Notes: a model not told the origin generated them from the letters alone. A stretch of DNA of 32,089 bases from Prevotella sp. (GCA_016285055.1 JAEEPZ010000037.1:1-32089), one strand, 5' to 3'. Counted from the stretch's first letter, positions 1 to 8,229 are shown. Numbers and translations: made by a program.

Positions 1-1
1 C

Positions 2-1078
2 CTATGGATGCGCGACGAGACAACCGAAGGCTACAACCTCATCCCCAATTTCTTTATATCTGCTTTCGTTGACAAGACTCTGAGCTTTGAAAACGATAAT
101 CTGAAGAAAAGAGAGACGGTATTCAACGCCCGACAGTTTGAGAACCGCCTGTTTGACAGAGACACGCTGATAATCACTCACTACGATGTGAATTTCCTCT
201 ACGTTCTTTCACTCTATGCCCGCAATAATGCTTTCTCGAAAGCATCATGGAAGGTGCAAGTCAGGGAGTTGTTCCGCAAAAACATACAGGAAGAACTTAA
301 TAGCAGTTATTCGTTTTACGCTATCACTGCTCGTGAAGGGGTCAATGCAGAACAGTTTATGCAGCAGAACTTCCAGCAACTGCTGGGTAAAGTATATACC
401 CCTTATGGCGACACAGGTAGACAGAGCTACTATTCTGTGGCTTTAGACAACGGAGAACGCTTTACCGACGAAAACGAGCGGACGCTTTCCCTGCTGGCTC
501 CTTATTTCTATATGGTGAAGTGCCCCATCGGGGTCAGTCCTGAAACGCTTCTGCCAAAAGTGGAGCAAGAGGCAAAGAGCACTCCTGTCCCGGCTTCGCT
601 CCTCACTTTGCATTATGTACAACGCTACTTGAAAGACAATTTCCTCATCGGGTGCTACAAGGACGAGGCTCAATTAAACTGGATATTGGGCGCCAACGAC
701 AAGGGTACGAACCTGTACAACGTGAGGATATTCACCAAAGGACTGAAGCGTGCAGGTACGATGAAGCGCAGCCAACTGGAACAAGGCGGAATCAAGTTTG
801 TCATTCTCTATCAGTTTGGCGAAGACTATAAGAACGAATACCGCATATTCCACGTACACCACCACGCGGTAATATCAGAAGAACGTATGCGTCAAGCCCT
901 CTACCCGAACCCACAAGGCAACTACTTCTGTTTTGTGTTCGACGAAGAAGTTACCATCAAGCCGGATGTCAATATAGCAAAAATTCTGGCCGAATACCGT
1001 CTTGCTACGGAAAGCGAATACCCAGAAGGTGCTCCGATTGTTGTCACGGGAGAGAAACTGATGAAATATCAAAAATAG
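2..1078 (+). CDS. 3' part of an unrecognised gene, possibly from a restriction or defence locus (partial)
   Basis: The reading frame is open from base 2, so the 5' end lies outside the window; the first ATG at 8 is probably internal. About 358 residues remain, ending at TAG 1076-1078. No signal peptide or membrane segment is visible and the protein looks soluble. I do not recognise the family with certainty. The only clue to function is position: a vsr gene starts 12 bases downstream on the same strand, and vsr genes usually sit beside a Dcm-type cytosine methyltransferase and its restriction enzyme. A restriction-system subunit (for example of the LlaJI/McrC-like group) is therefore a guess from context. 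Base composition is more AT-rich than the rest of the window, which fits acquired DNA. Confidence 0.5.
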   Translation, partial: LWMRDETTEGYNLIPNFFISAFVDKTLSFENDNLKKRETVFNARQFENRLFDRDTLIITHYDVNFLYVLSLYARNNAFSKASWKVQVRELFRKNIQEELNSSYSFYAITAREGVNAEQFMQQNFQQLLGKVYTPYGDTGRQSYYSVALDNGERFTDENERTLSLLAPYFYMVKCPIGVSPETLLPKVEQEAKSTPVPASLLTLHYVQRYLKDNFLIGCYKDEAQLNWILGANDKGTNLYNVRIFTKGLKRAGTMKRSQLEQGGIKFVILYQFGEDYKNEYRIFHVHHHAVISEERMRQALYPNPQGNYFCFVFDEEVTIKPDVNIAKILAEYRLATESEYPEGAPIVVTGEKLMKYQK

Positions 1079-1090
1079 TTCATTTCCTAT

Positions 1091-1645
1091 ATGACTGACA
1101 AACTCACACCAATACAACGACACAAGAATATGGCGACTATCCACGGCAAGGACACTAAGCCTGAAATGGTGGTGCGTCGCTACCTATGGGGGCATGGTTT
1201 TCGCTATCGGCTAAACCATCCACGACTGCCAGGAAAGCCAGACATTGTGATGCGGAAGTATAGAACATGTATCTTTGTAAATGGTTGTTTTTGGCATGGA
1301 CACCATATAGCAATGCCACAAATTGATAATGGACAATTGAGTATTGACAATTCCGATTGCTGTAAGATTCCGAAGACGAACCGCGAGTTCTGGGTGGCGA
1401 AGATCCGGAGGAATTAGGAGCGTGACGTTGAAGTGCAGCGTCGGCTTGCTTCGATGGGTTGGCACTCCATCGCCATTTGGGAATGTGAACTGAAGCCGAA
1501 GGTGCAGGAAAAGACTTTGGAATCATTGACGTTTACTCTCAATAGGATTTTCCTTCAAGACCATTGTTTCAAGAAGTATGAGATACCAGAGGAAGAACCT
1601 ATGATGGCGGCAGAAGATATAGCCGACTATAATAAAAAAATATAA
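1091..1645 (+). pseudogene. vsr: Very short patch repair endonuclease Vsr, interrupted by an in-frame amber codon
   Basis: Vsr nicks DNA 5' of T:G mismatches that arise by deamination of 5-methylcytosine at Dcm-type sites. The N-terminal part (1091-1417, 108 residues) has the family core: RHKNMATIHGKDTKPE, LPGKPDIV with D51 as the expected metal-binding aspartate, and FVNGCFWHGH with H69. TAG at 1415-1417 follows KIRRN. The same frame then continues at once with ERDVEVQRRL and WHSIAIWECEL, both typical Vsr C-terminal motifs, to TAA at 1643-1645. A single change such as CAG to TAG explains the stop. The segment QIDNGQLSIDN (about 1320-1355) resembles an intergenic AATTGATAATG-type repeat and may be an in-frame insert. 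The gene is called broken unless the amber codon is read through. Confidence 0.8.
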
Positions 1646-1665
1646 ATGACGTTTGAATAGTTAAT

Positions 1666-2614
1666 ATGACCATACAAGAAATAACAACTCGGAAAGAAGA
1701 CCAAACATTTGACTGCAAGAGCATTCAAATAGAACCAAAGGCTTCGGACCCGCACTCGTTTCATCAGATACGAGGGTGTTGATGAAAAGGTGGGTGCTGA
1801 GATGAACGTCATCAAGGATGTTACATTTGAGGGAACCATCTTGAATCAGGTCAAGAAGACGATTGAGTTTATCGAAACTCAGGTTCGAGAGCATACATTC
1901 CTAGGGCAACATGCCCAGTTCGTAACAAAGCGTGATTACCCTGAGTTCGTCATTCAAGAGATGACGGTCAACGCTTGCTGCCACAGAGCCTACAACATCT
2001 AGGGTACGGAGATTCAAATTAAGATGTTTGATGACCGGTTGGTGTTCGAGTCTCCGGGCAAACTCCCAGGACAAGTGAAACCTACCAACATCCGGCATAC
2101 CCACTTCTCTCGTAATCCAAAGATAGCAGCATTCCTCAAAGCATATCACTTTGTCAAGGAGTTTGGCGAGGGCTTTGACCGTATCTGTCGTGAACAAGAG
2201 GCTAATGGTGCGAATGTTCCATCTTTCAGGACTGATGAGTTCATCTTGAAGATTACAGTGCCAAAGGTAGCAGAAAAGGTGGCTGTAAATGATGAAAGGG
2301 TGAATGTAAACGTCACAGAAAAGGTGAATGTAAATAACGGAAAGGTGAGTGAAAAGGTGAATGTAAATCGCCAAGGGTTGATAGAAAAGGTGATAGAAAG
2401 GGCTAAAATGAATGGCGATAAGTTGACTGGAAACCGTATGTCACCTAATGGCGGAGAGCAGAGCGTTACCACCGAAGTAGATGGCAAGACACACGGCCAC
2501 TTCAAAGACTCCTATGGCCCACCAGAAAACTTGATGGATAGCCAAACTCCCTTGTTTTCACGGACTACAGATTTGAGATGGTCGTTCTGTGCATTCCACT
2601 CTTGGCGTTGCTGA
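1666..2614 (+). pseudogene. Decayed ATP-binding transcriptional regulator (AlbA_2 / HATPase_c_4 type)
   Basis: The ATG at 1666 opens a typical N-terminus of these proteins (TIQEITTRKEDQTFDCKSIQIEPKA). The frame then closes within about 90 bases. Homologous-looking sequence resumes in another frame near 1750 (RTRFIRYEGVDEKVGAEMNVI), so the middle, including most of the N-terminal domain, is deleted with a frameshift. TAG at 2000-2002 interrupts AYNI/GTEIQIKMFDDRLVFESPG, which is the HATPase_c_4-like region. From 2024 the frame runs on through FSRNPKIAAFLKAYHFVKEFGEGFDR and a lysine/valine-rich EKVNVN linker, then loses family resemblance near 2440. At least three lesions make function very unlikely. 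Confidence 0.7.
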
Positions 2615-2718
2615 AGTCGATGGCGTTCTAGCTGCTGGTTAGCTTGCAGCATCAAGTTGTCAACACGTTTCTTGACTTCCTCAAAGGAGTCTGGAAGCAA
2701 GCTTCTGGACATATACAT
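2512..2718 (-). CDS. Hypothetical small protein or gene fragment (68 aa)
   Basis: This minus-strand frame starts at ATG 2718 and encodes a charged helical sequence (FEEVKKRVDNLMLQANQQLERHRLQQRQEWNAQ) with protein-like composition. The overlapping plus-strand frame here is the degenerate tail of the broken regulator and looks non-native. It may be a remnant of a longer gene cut off at either end, which fits the surrounding debris. I do not recognise it and cannot exclude chance. Confidence 0.22.
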   Translation of the reverse strand: MYMSRSLLPDSFEEVKKRVDNLMLQANQQLERHRLQQRQEWNAQNDHLKSVVRENKGVWLSIKFSGGP

Positions 2719-2751
2719 CCCATGAGAACCTGGACTGTTCTTTTCGTCATT

Positions 2752-2837
2752 CCAGCCATTTCGACATACCTACGGCATGTCTGTATGGCTGGCTACCTCT
2801 ATCTGATGCCTACGGCATCATTCTTCATCAGCTGATG
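2752..2837. repeat. Cluster of three stem-loops with CCTACGG-type loops
   Basis: 2752-2792 is a nested hairpin: CCAGCCAT pairs with ATGGCTGG at 2785-2792, and GACAT (2763) with ATGTC (2777), around ACCTACGGC. 2804-2820 is TGATGCC-TAC-GGCATCA, a 7-bp stem with a 3-base loop. 2826-2837 is the perfect 12-bp palindrome CATCAGCTGATG. Repeated stem-loops sharing a CCTACGG core are common in intergenic DNA of Bacteroidales. They sit between the island debris and the tRNA terminator. Confidence 0.6.
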
Positions 2838-2848
2838 GCGGATAATCA

Positions 2849-2895
2849 TTAAAAGAAAAATCGCTAAATCCTTTGTTTGTAAGGATTTAGCGATT
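2849..2895 (-). terminator. Intrinsic terminator of the tRNA operon
   Basis: Read on the minus strand, a perfect 15-bp inverted repeat (2881-2895 with 2859-2873, core AATCGCTAAATCCTT) closes a 7-base loop. It is followed by a T-rich run (2849-2860). It lies 18 bases beyond the end of the tRNA-Leu gene. Confidence 0.85.
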
Positions 2896-2913
2896 GCTTC
2901 CGAGTTGAACTCG

Positions 2914-2995
2914 TACCCAGAGCCGGGGTCGAACCGGCACGGGTTGCCCCACTGGTGTTTGAGACCAGCGCGTCTACCGATTCCGCCATCTGGGC
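2914..2995 (-). tRNA. tRNA-Leu (anticodon CAA)
   Basis: The minus-strand sequence folds as a class II tRNA. The acceptor GCCCAGA pairs with TCTGGGT (G-U at pair 1-72) and the discriminator is A. The anticodon stem is CTGGT/ACCAG with loop CTCAAAC, giving CAA. There is a long variable arm (TGGGGCAACCCGTG), and the T arm contains GGTTCGAACC. CCA is not encoded. It is the last of three tRNAs in one transcript. Confidence 0.95.
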
Positions 2996-3057
2996 TTCAA
3001 GCTTTTATAAAGATGAGGCAGTGGTTGGCCTTGAGCCGCTCTCTACCTCTTTCCTTG

Positions 3058-3130
3058 TCGGGATGAGGCGACTCGAACGCCCGACCCCTACGTCCCGAAC
3101 GTAGTGCGCTACCAACTGCGCTACATCCCG
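3058..3130 (-). tRNA. tRNA-Pro (anticodon CGG)
   Basis: 73 nt. The acceptor CGGGATG pairs with CATCCCG, and the discriminator is A. The anticodon stem CTACG/CGTAG holds loop TTCGGGA, giving CGG. The T loop contains GTTCGAGTC. CCA is not encoded. It is the middle gene of the Lys-Pro-Leu cluster. Confidence 0.95.
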
Positions 3131-3135
3131 CGGTG

Positions 3136-3208
3136 TGATCCGCTTGGGGTTCGAACCCAAGACCCCAACATTAAAAGTGTTGTGCTCTACCGACTGAGCT
3201 AGCGGATC
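3136..3208 (-). tRNA. tRNA-Lys (anticodon TTT)
   Basis: 73 nt. The acceptor GATCCGC pairs with GCGGATC, and the discriminator is A. The anticodon stem CAACA/TGTTG holds loop CTTTTAA, giving TTT. The T loop contains GGTTCGAACC. It is the first gene of the cluster, about 45 bases after the predicted transcription start and only 5 bases from the tRNA-Pro gene. Confidence 0.95.
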
Positions 3209-3258
3209 AACCGTAATTCAAAACTCATAGATTATGGACTTTTTCACAAAAGCGGGTG

Positions 3259-3290
3259 CAAAGGTACAATGTTTTTTTCATTCGGCCAAA
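3259..3290 (-). promoter_or_regulatory. Promoter of the tRNA operon, Bacteroidota type
   Basis: On the minus strand TTTG (3290-3287) is followed by exactly 20 bases and then TACCTTTG (3266-3259). This matches the Bacteroidota primary-sigma consensus TTTG-N19-21-TANNTTTG. Transcription would start near 3253, about 45 bases before tRNA-Lys. Confidence 0.8.
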
Positions 3291-3307
3291 TATTTGGGCG
3301 ATTTTTT

Positions 3308-4540
3308 TTATTCATGTATGTGCCAGATGGCTTTTACCTTGCTTGTGATGGCCACATAGTTGATGATGCTGACAAGCATCAGGATGGCGAGGCCGATGAG
3401 CAGGGTGGGGAGGAAGGCGGTGGGCTCGAAGCGTGCATAGAGCTCGCCGAAGAGCGGCAGGTACCACGCCCTGATGAGGATGATGGCGACGATGGCGCCG
3501 ATGAGCACCACGACGTTGAGCACGATGGTGAGCAGGTGGAAGGGCCTCGCCACGCTGCCGGGCGTGTAGCCTATGAGCAGCAGGTTGTCAATCTTCTCCG
3601 TGTGTTTCTGCAGCAGCAGGAAGATGCTGAGCAGGAGGACGTAGAAGGCGAGAATGGAGATGATGAGTCCCACGGCGAGCACCACGGTGGTGATCATCTT
3701 CATGAGCGAGGCGGCGCGCGAGGCATCGGTGTCGGCGGCCTCGGTGTCATAGCCCTTCTTCTCTAAATACTCTGCTATGCGCTCGTCGGCTGGGTTGGCT
3801 ACATGCAGGATGAGGCGTGCTGGCTGCGGCTCCACGCCAGGTGCCAGCTGGCTGTTCATGTCGTCCATGAAGGTCTGCGGCACGAGGATGGTGTTCAGGC
3901 GTCGCGAGAAGCCCACGACGTGCCCCGTCTTCAGCAGCACCTGCGGCATCCGCGGGTGAGCTGTCTGCGTAGCCGTTCCTGTCAGTCTGAGGTTGATGCT
4001 GATGGCTCCGACGAGGTCTTCGGAGACGGTGGGCAGTCCCTGGCTGCTGGCGAAGCCGAAGTTATAAAGGTTGAGGTACGTGCGCGGGAGGATGATGGGC
4101 ACGTCGGGCTTGTCGGGGTCGTAGGTCCAGTCTTTCAGGTCAACGTCGAGGAACTTGTCGTCAACGGCCTCGAAGAACATCTCTGTGGAGAACCTCATGG
4201 GCAGGGCGCCGCCGCCGATGGTGGCGAAGACGCTGTAGAGCGACGGTGTGTAGCGTCCGAGCTGTTGCACGAAGGGTTGCTCCTCCAGCTCTTCTATGTC
4301 CTTGTCGGTGAAGGCCGCCGATGCTCCTGTGAATGTTCCTACTGTGCTGACGCGCTTGGTGATGACGATGTGTCCCGGACGCATGAAGCTGTCGTTGCCC
4401 GTGAGCAGCGGCTTCAGGTCGCTGAAGAACTGTACGGCTGTGAGTACGATGGCCATGCCGCAGAGGTTGGCGAGCACGAAGCCCGCCAACTGCCACGCAT
4501 TGATGTGGCGCCGCAGCAGTTTGTTGACCAGATGGTTCAC
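3308..4540 (-). CDS. FtsX-like / MacB-type ABC transporter permease
   Basis: 410 residues with the layout of an FtsX/MacB permease. There is one membrane segment near the N-terminus (about 16-38), a long extracytoplasmic domain (about 40-280), then three C-terminal membrane segments (about 283-310, 331-352 and 372-395) ending in the short tail KVKAIWHIHE. Such permeases work as dimers with a LolD/FtsE-like ATPase in lipoprotein export, efflux or wall-hydrolase control. No ATPase gene lies next to it, so the substrate cannot be inferred. The start is GTG at 4540; the next residues (NHLVNKLLRRHINAWQLAGFVLANLCGMAIVL) fit the family N-terminus. A 334-base repeat-rich gap separates it from the upstream lipoprotein gene, so it probably has its own transcript. 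Confidence 0.85.
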   Translation of the reverse strand: MNHLVNKLLRRHINAWQLAGFVLANLCGMAIVLTAVQFFSDLKPLLTGNDSFMRPGHIVITKRVSTVGTFTGASAAFTDKDIEELEEQPFVQQLGRYTPSLYSVFATIGGGALPMRFSTEMFFEAVDDKFLDVDLKDWTYDPDKPDVPIILPRTYLNLYNFGFASSQGLPTVSEDLVGAISINLRLTGTATQTAHPRMPQVLLKTGHVVGFSRRLNTILVPQTFMDDMNSQLAPGVEPQPARLILHVANPADERIAEYLEKKGYDTEAADTDASRAASLMKMITTVVLAVGLIISILAFYVLLLSIFLLLQKHTEKIDNLLLIGYTPGSVARPFHLLTIVLNVVVLIGAIVAIILIRAWYLPLFGELYARFEPTAFLPTLLIGLAILMLVSIINYVAITSKVKAIWHIHE

Positions 4541-4568
4541 GTTGCAGGTTTTATCTTTTGGAAGTAAA

Positions 4569-4616
4569 ATGGAGAGTTAAAATGGAAGTTAATTCGCTAC
4601 GCTCATGGAAGTTAAC
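4569..4616. repeat. Three near-identical ATGGAAGTTAA units
   Basis: Directly upstream of the permease start lie ATGGAGAGTTAA, ATGGAAGTTAA and, after a short interruption, ATGGAAGTTAA again. A related AGTTAAAATGG recurs near 4838. This is part of the 334-base gap (4541-4874), which holds repeats only and no credible gene. Confidence 0.5.
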
Positions 4617-4626
4617 CTACATTATT

Positions 4627-4667
4627 CTTGCGTCCCTCGGTAGCAAGCGGCAGAGCCGAGCGCACGG
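4627..4667 (+). repeat. Dispersed composite repeat (CTTGCGTCCC...GCCGAGCG), copy 1
   Basis: The sequence starts CTTGCGTCCCTCGGTAGC and ends GGCAGAGCCGAGCG. Almost the same sequence recurs inside the sigma-barrel gene at 31218-31260 (same orientation) and 31070-31109 (inverted), with its 3' half at 30278-30295. CTTGC/GCAAG and CGGC/GCCG can pair within the unit. Confidence 0.7.
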
Positions 4668-4700
4668 ACATTCTATTGAAACCACTTCCTTCTCCTTTGC

Positions 4701-4806
4701 CTGCGGCGCAACGTAAATGCGCGTGAATGACACGCGAATACTCGTAAATATTATAAATTCACGAAACATTCGCGAGTCATTCGCGTCTATTTGCGTTGCG
4801 TCGCAG
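4701..4806. repeat. 106-bp imperfect palindrome
   Basis: The left arm begins CTGCGGCGCAACGTAAAT at 4701. The reverse complement of the right arm begins CTGCGACGCAACGCAAAT from 4806. The arms stay alignable for about 53 bases each (GTGAATGACACGCGAATA against GCGAATGACTCGCGAATG) and meet at an AT-rich centre near 4753. Transcribed on either strand this would form one long hairpin. It contains no coding sequence and looks like a MITE-type or REP-type element. Confidence 0.75.
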
Positions 4807-4874
4807 ACATATTAAAAATAACCATGAATAATTCAAGTTAAAATGGATGATAGATCATCCGCATGGGCTTGCGA

Positions 4875-6431
4875 TTACATGAAGTTCTTCTTCACGTAGT
4901 CGATGATGGTGACGATGGGGCTCTTGTCCTTATCGTTCATGGCGATGCGGAAGACGCCCTTTGTGGATGACTCCATGTAAAGCTCCATATAGTCAAAGAC
5001 GTCTTCGACAGCCTTTCCTACCATGTCCATGTCGTCGTTTATGTTGCTGATGGCCTGTCCGAGCATCTCGCCGGCCACATAGACAAAGAGTCCCACTCCC
5101 TTGACGTCGGTGAAGGCATGGCGTGGAGCGGTGAAGGGCTCGTCATCAGTGTTCATCAGGAAGTAGGTCTGGTCGTTCTTCCATCCTGCGTTGATGAACT
5201 TGGTGGGCGTCATCACATAGTCGCCGATGCTGTCGTTGTAATCGTAGTCGTAGTCGATGGGGATGCGATACTCGTCGTCGTCCACTTTGACCACCTCTTC
5301 GCTGTCGGCGCCTTTGCTCATGATGGTTTCTACGAGGGTGTTGTCGCTTGTTCCCACGTATGCCACGACCTCCGGGTTGTCGTTCCTTTCCCAACTGTTG
5401 AGGGCAATCATGGCCTGTCCTGTCAAGGTATCGAAGATGGGTTTCGCCTCGTTCAGCATGTCCATGTCGCTGTCGGATGCTCCTGCGTTCTTCAGCAGTT
5501 TCTTAAGATAATCGTAGAGTCCCTTGGGGTCGGCATTGATGATGGCCAGTGCGCCTTCTGCGTCAGCATATTTAGCCTGGCTCTTCTCTATGGTTTCGGC
5601 TTTGATGATGTCCAACTGCTCCTTCCATGCGTCAGACAGCAGGATGGTCTCGCCCTCTATGACAATCTCGCCATTGTTGATGATGAGGTCTGCGATGCCG
5701 CCAATATCCTTCAGTTCGCAACCTTCTGGCAGCTGGCTCATGGCTTCGCTCATGCCGGGCATGTCTTCATATCCCGTGCCAAAGAACGCTACCTGCAGCA
5801 GGCCTTTGCGGTTGCTCATCTGTTCGAACACCTCATTGCCCTCCATGTTGTTGTTGCCGTTGGCACGGTCGAGTATTTCCTCAATGGCGTCTTCTGCAGC
5901 CTCTTCCCAGTCGCTGCCTCTTTCCACCGGTCCCAGGTAGAACCAGTCGCTGTTGAAGGCGAGGATGGTGCTGCGGTCCAAACGTGCATACTGCACGCCG
6001 TCGCTCTCGTATTCCTGCAGCTCGATGTCGTCGTCCATGTCGCCCATCATCTTGATGACGTCCTCAAGGTCGCCCTTGTTGGCCGTTGTGCCGACGAGAC
6101 CTCCGGCAATACCATTTTGTCCGCCCAGTGTGAAGTAGAGGTAGATAGGCTCGGTGAAGTCGATGCCCGACGAGGTGGGGTCGTCGATGATGTCCATCAG
6201 CTTGTCGCGCACTTCCTTGTCCAGTCCGGCATCTTTGATAAACTTCTCAATCTGGTCTTTCACTGAGGTGTCGTCGCCCTTCATGCCGGTGCTCTCCATG
6301 GTCTTTATCACGTTCAGACTGAGGACAGCGAAGGCGTTGTCGGGGATGAGACGGGCGCTCTGGTTCTTACTGCACGATGTCAGCAGCAGCACGGCCAGCA
6401 GCATCGTCATTATAAAAGAAAATTTTTTCAT
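4875..6431 (-). CDS. DUF4836-type lipoprotein of unknown function
   Basis: 518 residues. The N-terminus MKKFSFIMTMLLAVLLLTSC is a lipoprotein signal with lipobox LTSC and lipidated Cys20. The following residues (SKNQ) lack the acidic stretch often seen on surface-exported lipoproteins of this phylum. The mature part is acidic and repetitive in style (several DDDxE stretches) with no membrane segments. The opening SARLIPDNAFAVLSLNVIKTMESTG matches my memory of the DUF4836 family, which has no assigned function. It starts 34 bases after the AI-2E-type gene, so it is probably the last gene of a tdk-initiated operon. The repeat-rich gap follows. Confidence 0.75.
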   Translation of the reverse strand: MKKFSFIMTMLLAVLLLTSCSKNQSARLIPDNAFAVLSLNVIKTMESTGMKGDDTSVKDQIEKFIKDAGLDKEVRDKLMDIIDDPTSSGIDFTEPIYLYFTLGGQNGIAGGLVGTTANKGDLEDVIKMMGDMDDDIELQEYESDGVQYARLDRSTILAFNSDWFYLGPVERGSDWEEAAEDAIEEILDRANGNNNMEGNEVFEQMSNRKGLLQVAFFGTGYEDMPGMSEAMSQLPEGCELKDIGGIADLIINNGEIVIEGETILLSDAWKEQLDIIKAETIEKSQAKYADAEGALAIINADPKGLYDYLKKLLKNAGASDSDMDMLNEAKPIFDTLTGQAMIALNSWERNDNPEVVAYVGTSDNTLVETIMSKGADSEEVVKVDDDEYRIPIDYDYDYNDSIGDYVMTPTKFINAGWKNDQTYFLMNTDDEPFTAPRHAFTDVKGVGLFVYVAGEMLGQAISNINDDMDMVGKAVEDVFDYMELYMESSTKGVFRIAMNDKDKSPIVTIIDYVKKNFM

Positions 6432-6465
6432 GTTGTGGTTTATGATTTAAATGATGTGATGTTTT

Positions 6466-7569
6466 TTATGCAGATTCATGTGTTTCTGGCGGTGCGTCTT
6501 CCTCCCTTGTCACGTAGCGCTGATAGTAAGCCATGAGCAGCGTGGTGAGCGGCAGTGCGATGATGAGTCCGATGAACCCCAGCAGTGCTCCCCACACTGA
6601 GAGCGACAGCAGCAGGATGGCTGGGTTGAGGCCCATGGCGTGCCCCATCACCTTCGGCGTGACAATCATGTCGATGATGACCTGCACGATGAGGAACACT
6701 GCCACGGCCGACAGCAGGACCATCCAGAAGTTCTGGCCCGTGTCGGCTGCTTTCATCAGCGACAGCAGCACCGTGGGCACCAGGGCCAGTGTGTGCAGAT
6801 AGGGCACAAGGTCCATGATGCCGATGAGGATGCCGAGGCCGATGGCCATGGGGAAGTCGATAATGGTGAATCCGATGCAGAAGAGGATGCCCATGATGAG
6901 TGCTACGGTGCCCTGGCCGCGGATGTAGTTGTTCAGCTCGCGCTCGGCGTCGCTGGCCAGCTCCGTCCAGAAGGGGCGGCTCTTCTTGGGGAATATCTTG
7001 ATCCACGCCTTCGTCAGGTATTCATAGTCCATGAGGATGAAGAACATGTAGAGCAGGGCGATGAACGAGCCGGCGATGCTGATGATGATGTTGGCCGTCT
7101 TGCCTACCACGCGGAACATGTTGGGTATGGCATCCTTCAGCCCCTCGGTAAACTCCTTGCTGTGCAGGAACTCCTGTATGCTGTTGCGGTTGTTCTCTGT
7201 CCACTGGCGTATGGCCTCGGGTATGCTGTCGATGTTGGCCGCCCGCTGGATGTAGTTTGTCGCCAGGTGTCCCAGCTTTGCAAACTGCTCCACCATGGGC
7301 GGTATGATGAGCCACAGCACGAATCCCAGCACCAAGCCCACCACTATCAGCGTGATGATGATGCTCACCACGCGGTTGCCCACCTTCATCCTGTACTGCA
7401 CGAACTTCACCAAGGGGAAGAGCAGGTAGGCCAGCAGCCATCCCACGGCGAAGGGCAGCAGGACCTTGCTCAGCACATGGAGCAGCAGGAAGATGCCCGC
7501 CACCAGCAGACCGTAGCCCAGCCAGCGCACGAACTTGTCAAACGTGATCTCTTTGTCGTAAGTCAGCAC
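6466..7569 (-). CDS. AI-2E family (UPF0118/PerM-like) membrane transporter
   Basis: 367 residues with the family's layout: two to three closely spaced membrane segments at the N-terminus (about 13-35, 37-55 and 63-85), a soluble stretch of about 60-70 residues, then five membrane segments. The conserved GILIGIMDLVPYLHTL and PKVMGHAMGLNPAILLLSLSVWGALLGFIGLIIALPL are characteristic. Members of this family are permeases with various suggested substrates (autoinducer-2 export, Na+/H+ exchange, drug efflux); which applies here cannot be told. It begins 36 bases after tdk and is followed at 34 bases by the lipoprotein gene, which suggests co-transcription. Confidence 0.88.
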   Translation of the reverse strand: MLTYDKEITFDKFVRWLGYGLLVAGIFLLLHVLSKVLLPFAVGWLLAYLLFPLVKFVQYRMKVGNRVVSIIITLIVVGLVLGFVLWLIIPPMVEQFAKLGHLATNYIQRAANIDSIPEAIRQWTENNRNSIQEFLHSKEFTEGLKDAIPNMFRVVGKTANIIISIAGSFIALLYMFFILMDYEYLTKAWIKIFPKKSRPFWTELASDAERELNNYIRGQGTVALIMGILFCIGFTIIDFPMAIGLGILIGIMDLVPYLHTLALVPTVLLSLMKAADTGQNFWMVLLSAVAVFLIVQVIIDMIVTPKVMGHAMGLNPAILLLSLSVWGALLGFIGLIIALPLTTLLMAYYQRYVTREEDAPPETHESA

Positions 7570-7605
7570 TCTTGTAACCTTTCGTTATGACGTTGTCTTG
7601 ATGGT

Positions 7606-8196
7606 TCATGCTTTTTCGCGGAATGTCGCTTTCTCTTTCTGATAACATTCTCGGCAGAGCGGCTCATACTCTTGCGTCTCTCCCAGCAGTACGCGCTTGT
7701 CGCTGAGCACCTTGCGGTGGCTGACGTATGCCAGGTTGCCGCATCGCACACAGATGGCGTGCACCTTTGTCACATCGTCGGCAATGGCGCAGAGGGCGGG
7801 CATGGGGCCGAAGGGCTGGCCGCGGAAGTCCATGTCGAGTCCGGCCACGATGACACGCACACCACGGTTGGCCAGCTCGTTGCACACGTCGACGATGCCA
7901 TTGTCGAAGAATTGTGCCTCGTCGATGCCTACCACTTCTATGTCGTTGGCCAGCAGGAGGATGCTGGCCGACGAGTCGATGGGTGTCGACTGTATGTGCT
8001 TCTGGTCGTGGCTCACCACGTCCTCCTCGCTGTAGCGCACGTCAATGGACGGTTTGAAGATTTCCACGCGTTGGCGGGCGAACTGTGCACGGCGCATGCG
8101 CCGTATTAGTTCCTCCGTCTTGCCCGAAAACATCGAACCACACACCACCTCGATTCTGCCGGGGCGATGTGCCTCACCTATTGTGTTGTCTCTCAT
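7606..8196 (-). CDS. tdk: Thymidine kinase, type II
   Basis: 196 residues. The enzyme phosphorylates thymidine with ATP to dTMP in pyrimidine salvage. The P-loop is GSMFSGKT (residues 20-27) after [17 protein letters not shown] carries the catalytic glutamate of the DEAQF motif. [18 protein letters not shown] is the conserved substrate region. CVRCGN and CRECY provide the four zinc-binding cysteines of the lasso domain. Length is normal for the family. The ATG at 8196 is the only sensible start before the P-loop. It is the first gene of the probable tdk/AI-2E/lipoprotein operon and is transcribed away from parE. Confidence 0.95.
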   Translation of the reverse strand: MRDNTIGEAHRPGRIEVVCGSMFSGKTEELIRRMRRAQFARQRVEIFKPSIDVRYSEEDVVSHDQKHIQSTPIDSSASILLLANDIEVVGIDEAQFFDNGIVDVCNELANRGVRVIVAGLDMDFRGQPFGPMPALCAIADDVTKVHAICVRCGNLAYVSHRKVLSDKRVLLGETQEYEPLCRECYQKEKATFREKA

Positions 8197-8203
8197 TTGG
8201 CTG

Positions 8204-8211
8204 CAAAATTA
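8204..8211 (-). promoter_or_regulatory. Possible -7 element for tdk, very close to the start codon
   Basis: On the minus strand TAATTTTG at 8211-8204 matches TANNTTTG and ends only 7 bases before the tdk ATG. No good -33 TTTG is visible at the right distance. If used, the mRNA would have almost no leader. Confidence 0.35.
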
Positions 8212-8229
8212 GAAATATTTTTCGAATTA

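Noticed and set aside
2644..2835. 63-aa plus-strand ORF before the tRNA terminator
   Set aside because: It runs through the CCTACGG stem-loops, so its sequence is explained by the repeats, and it matches no family I know.
3269..4567. Plus-strand ORFs opposite the FtsX-like permease
   Set aside because: Shadows with biased Gly/Glu/His composition; the minus strand gives a complete permease with membrane segments.
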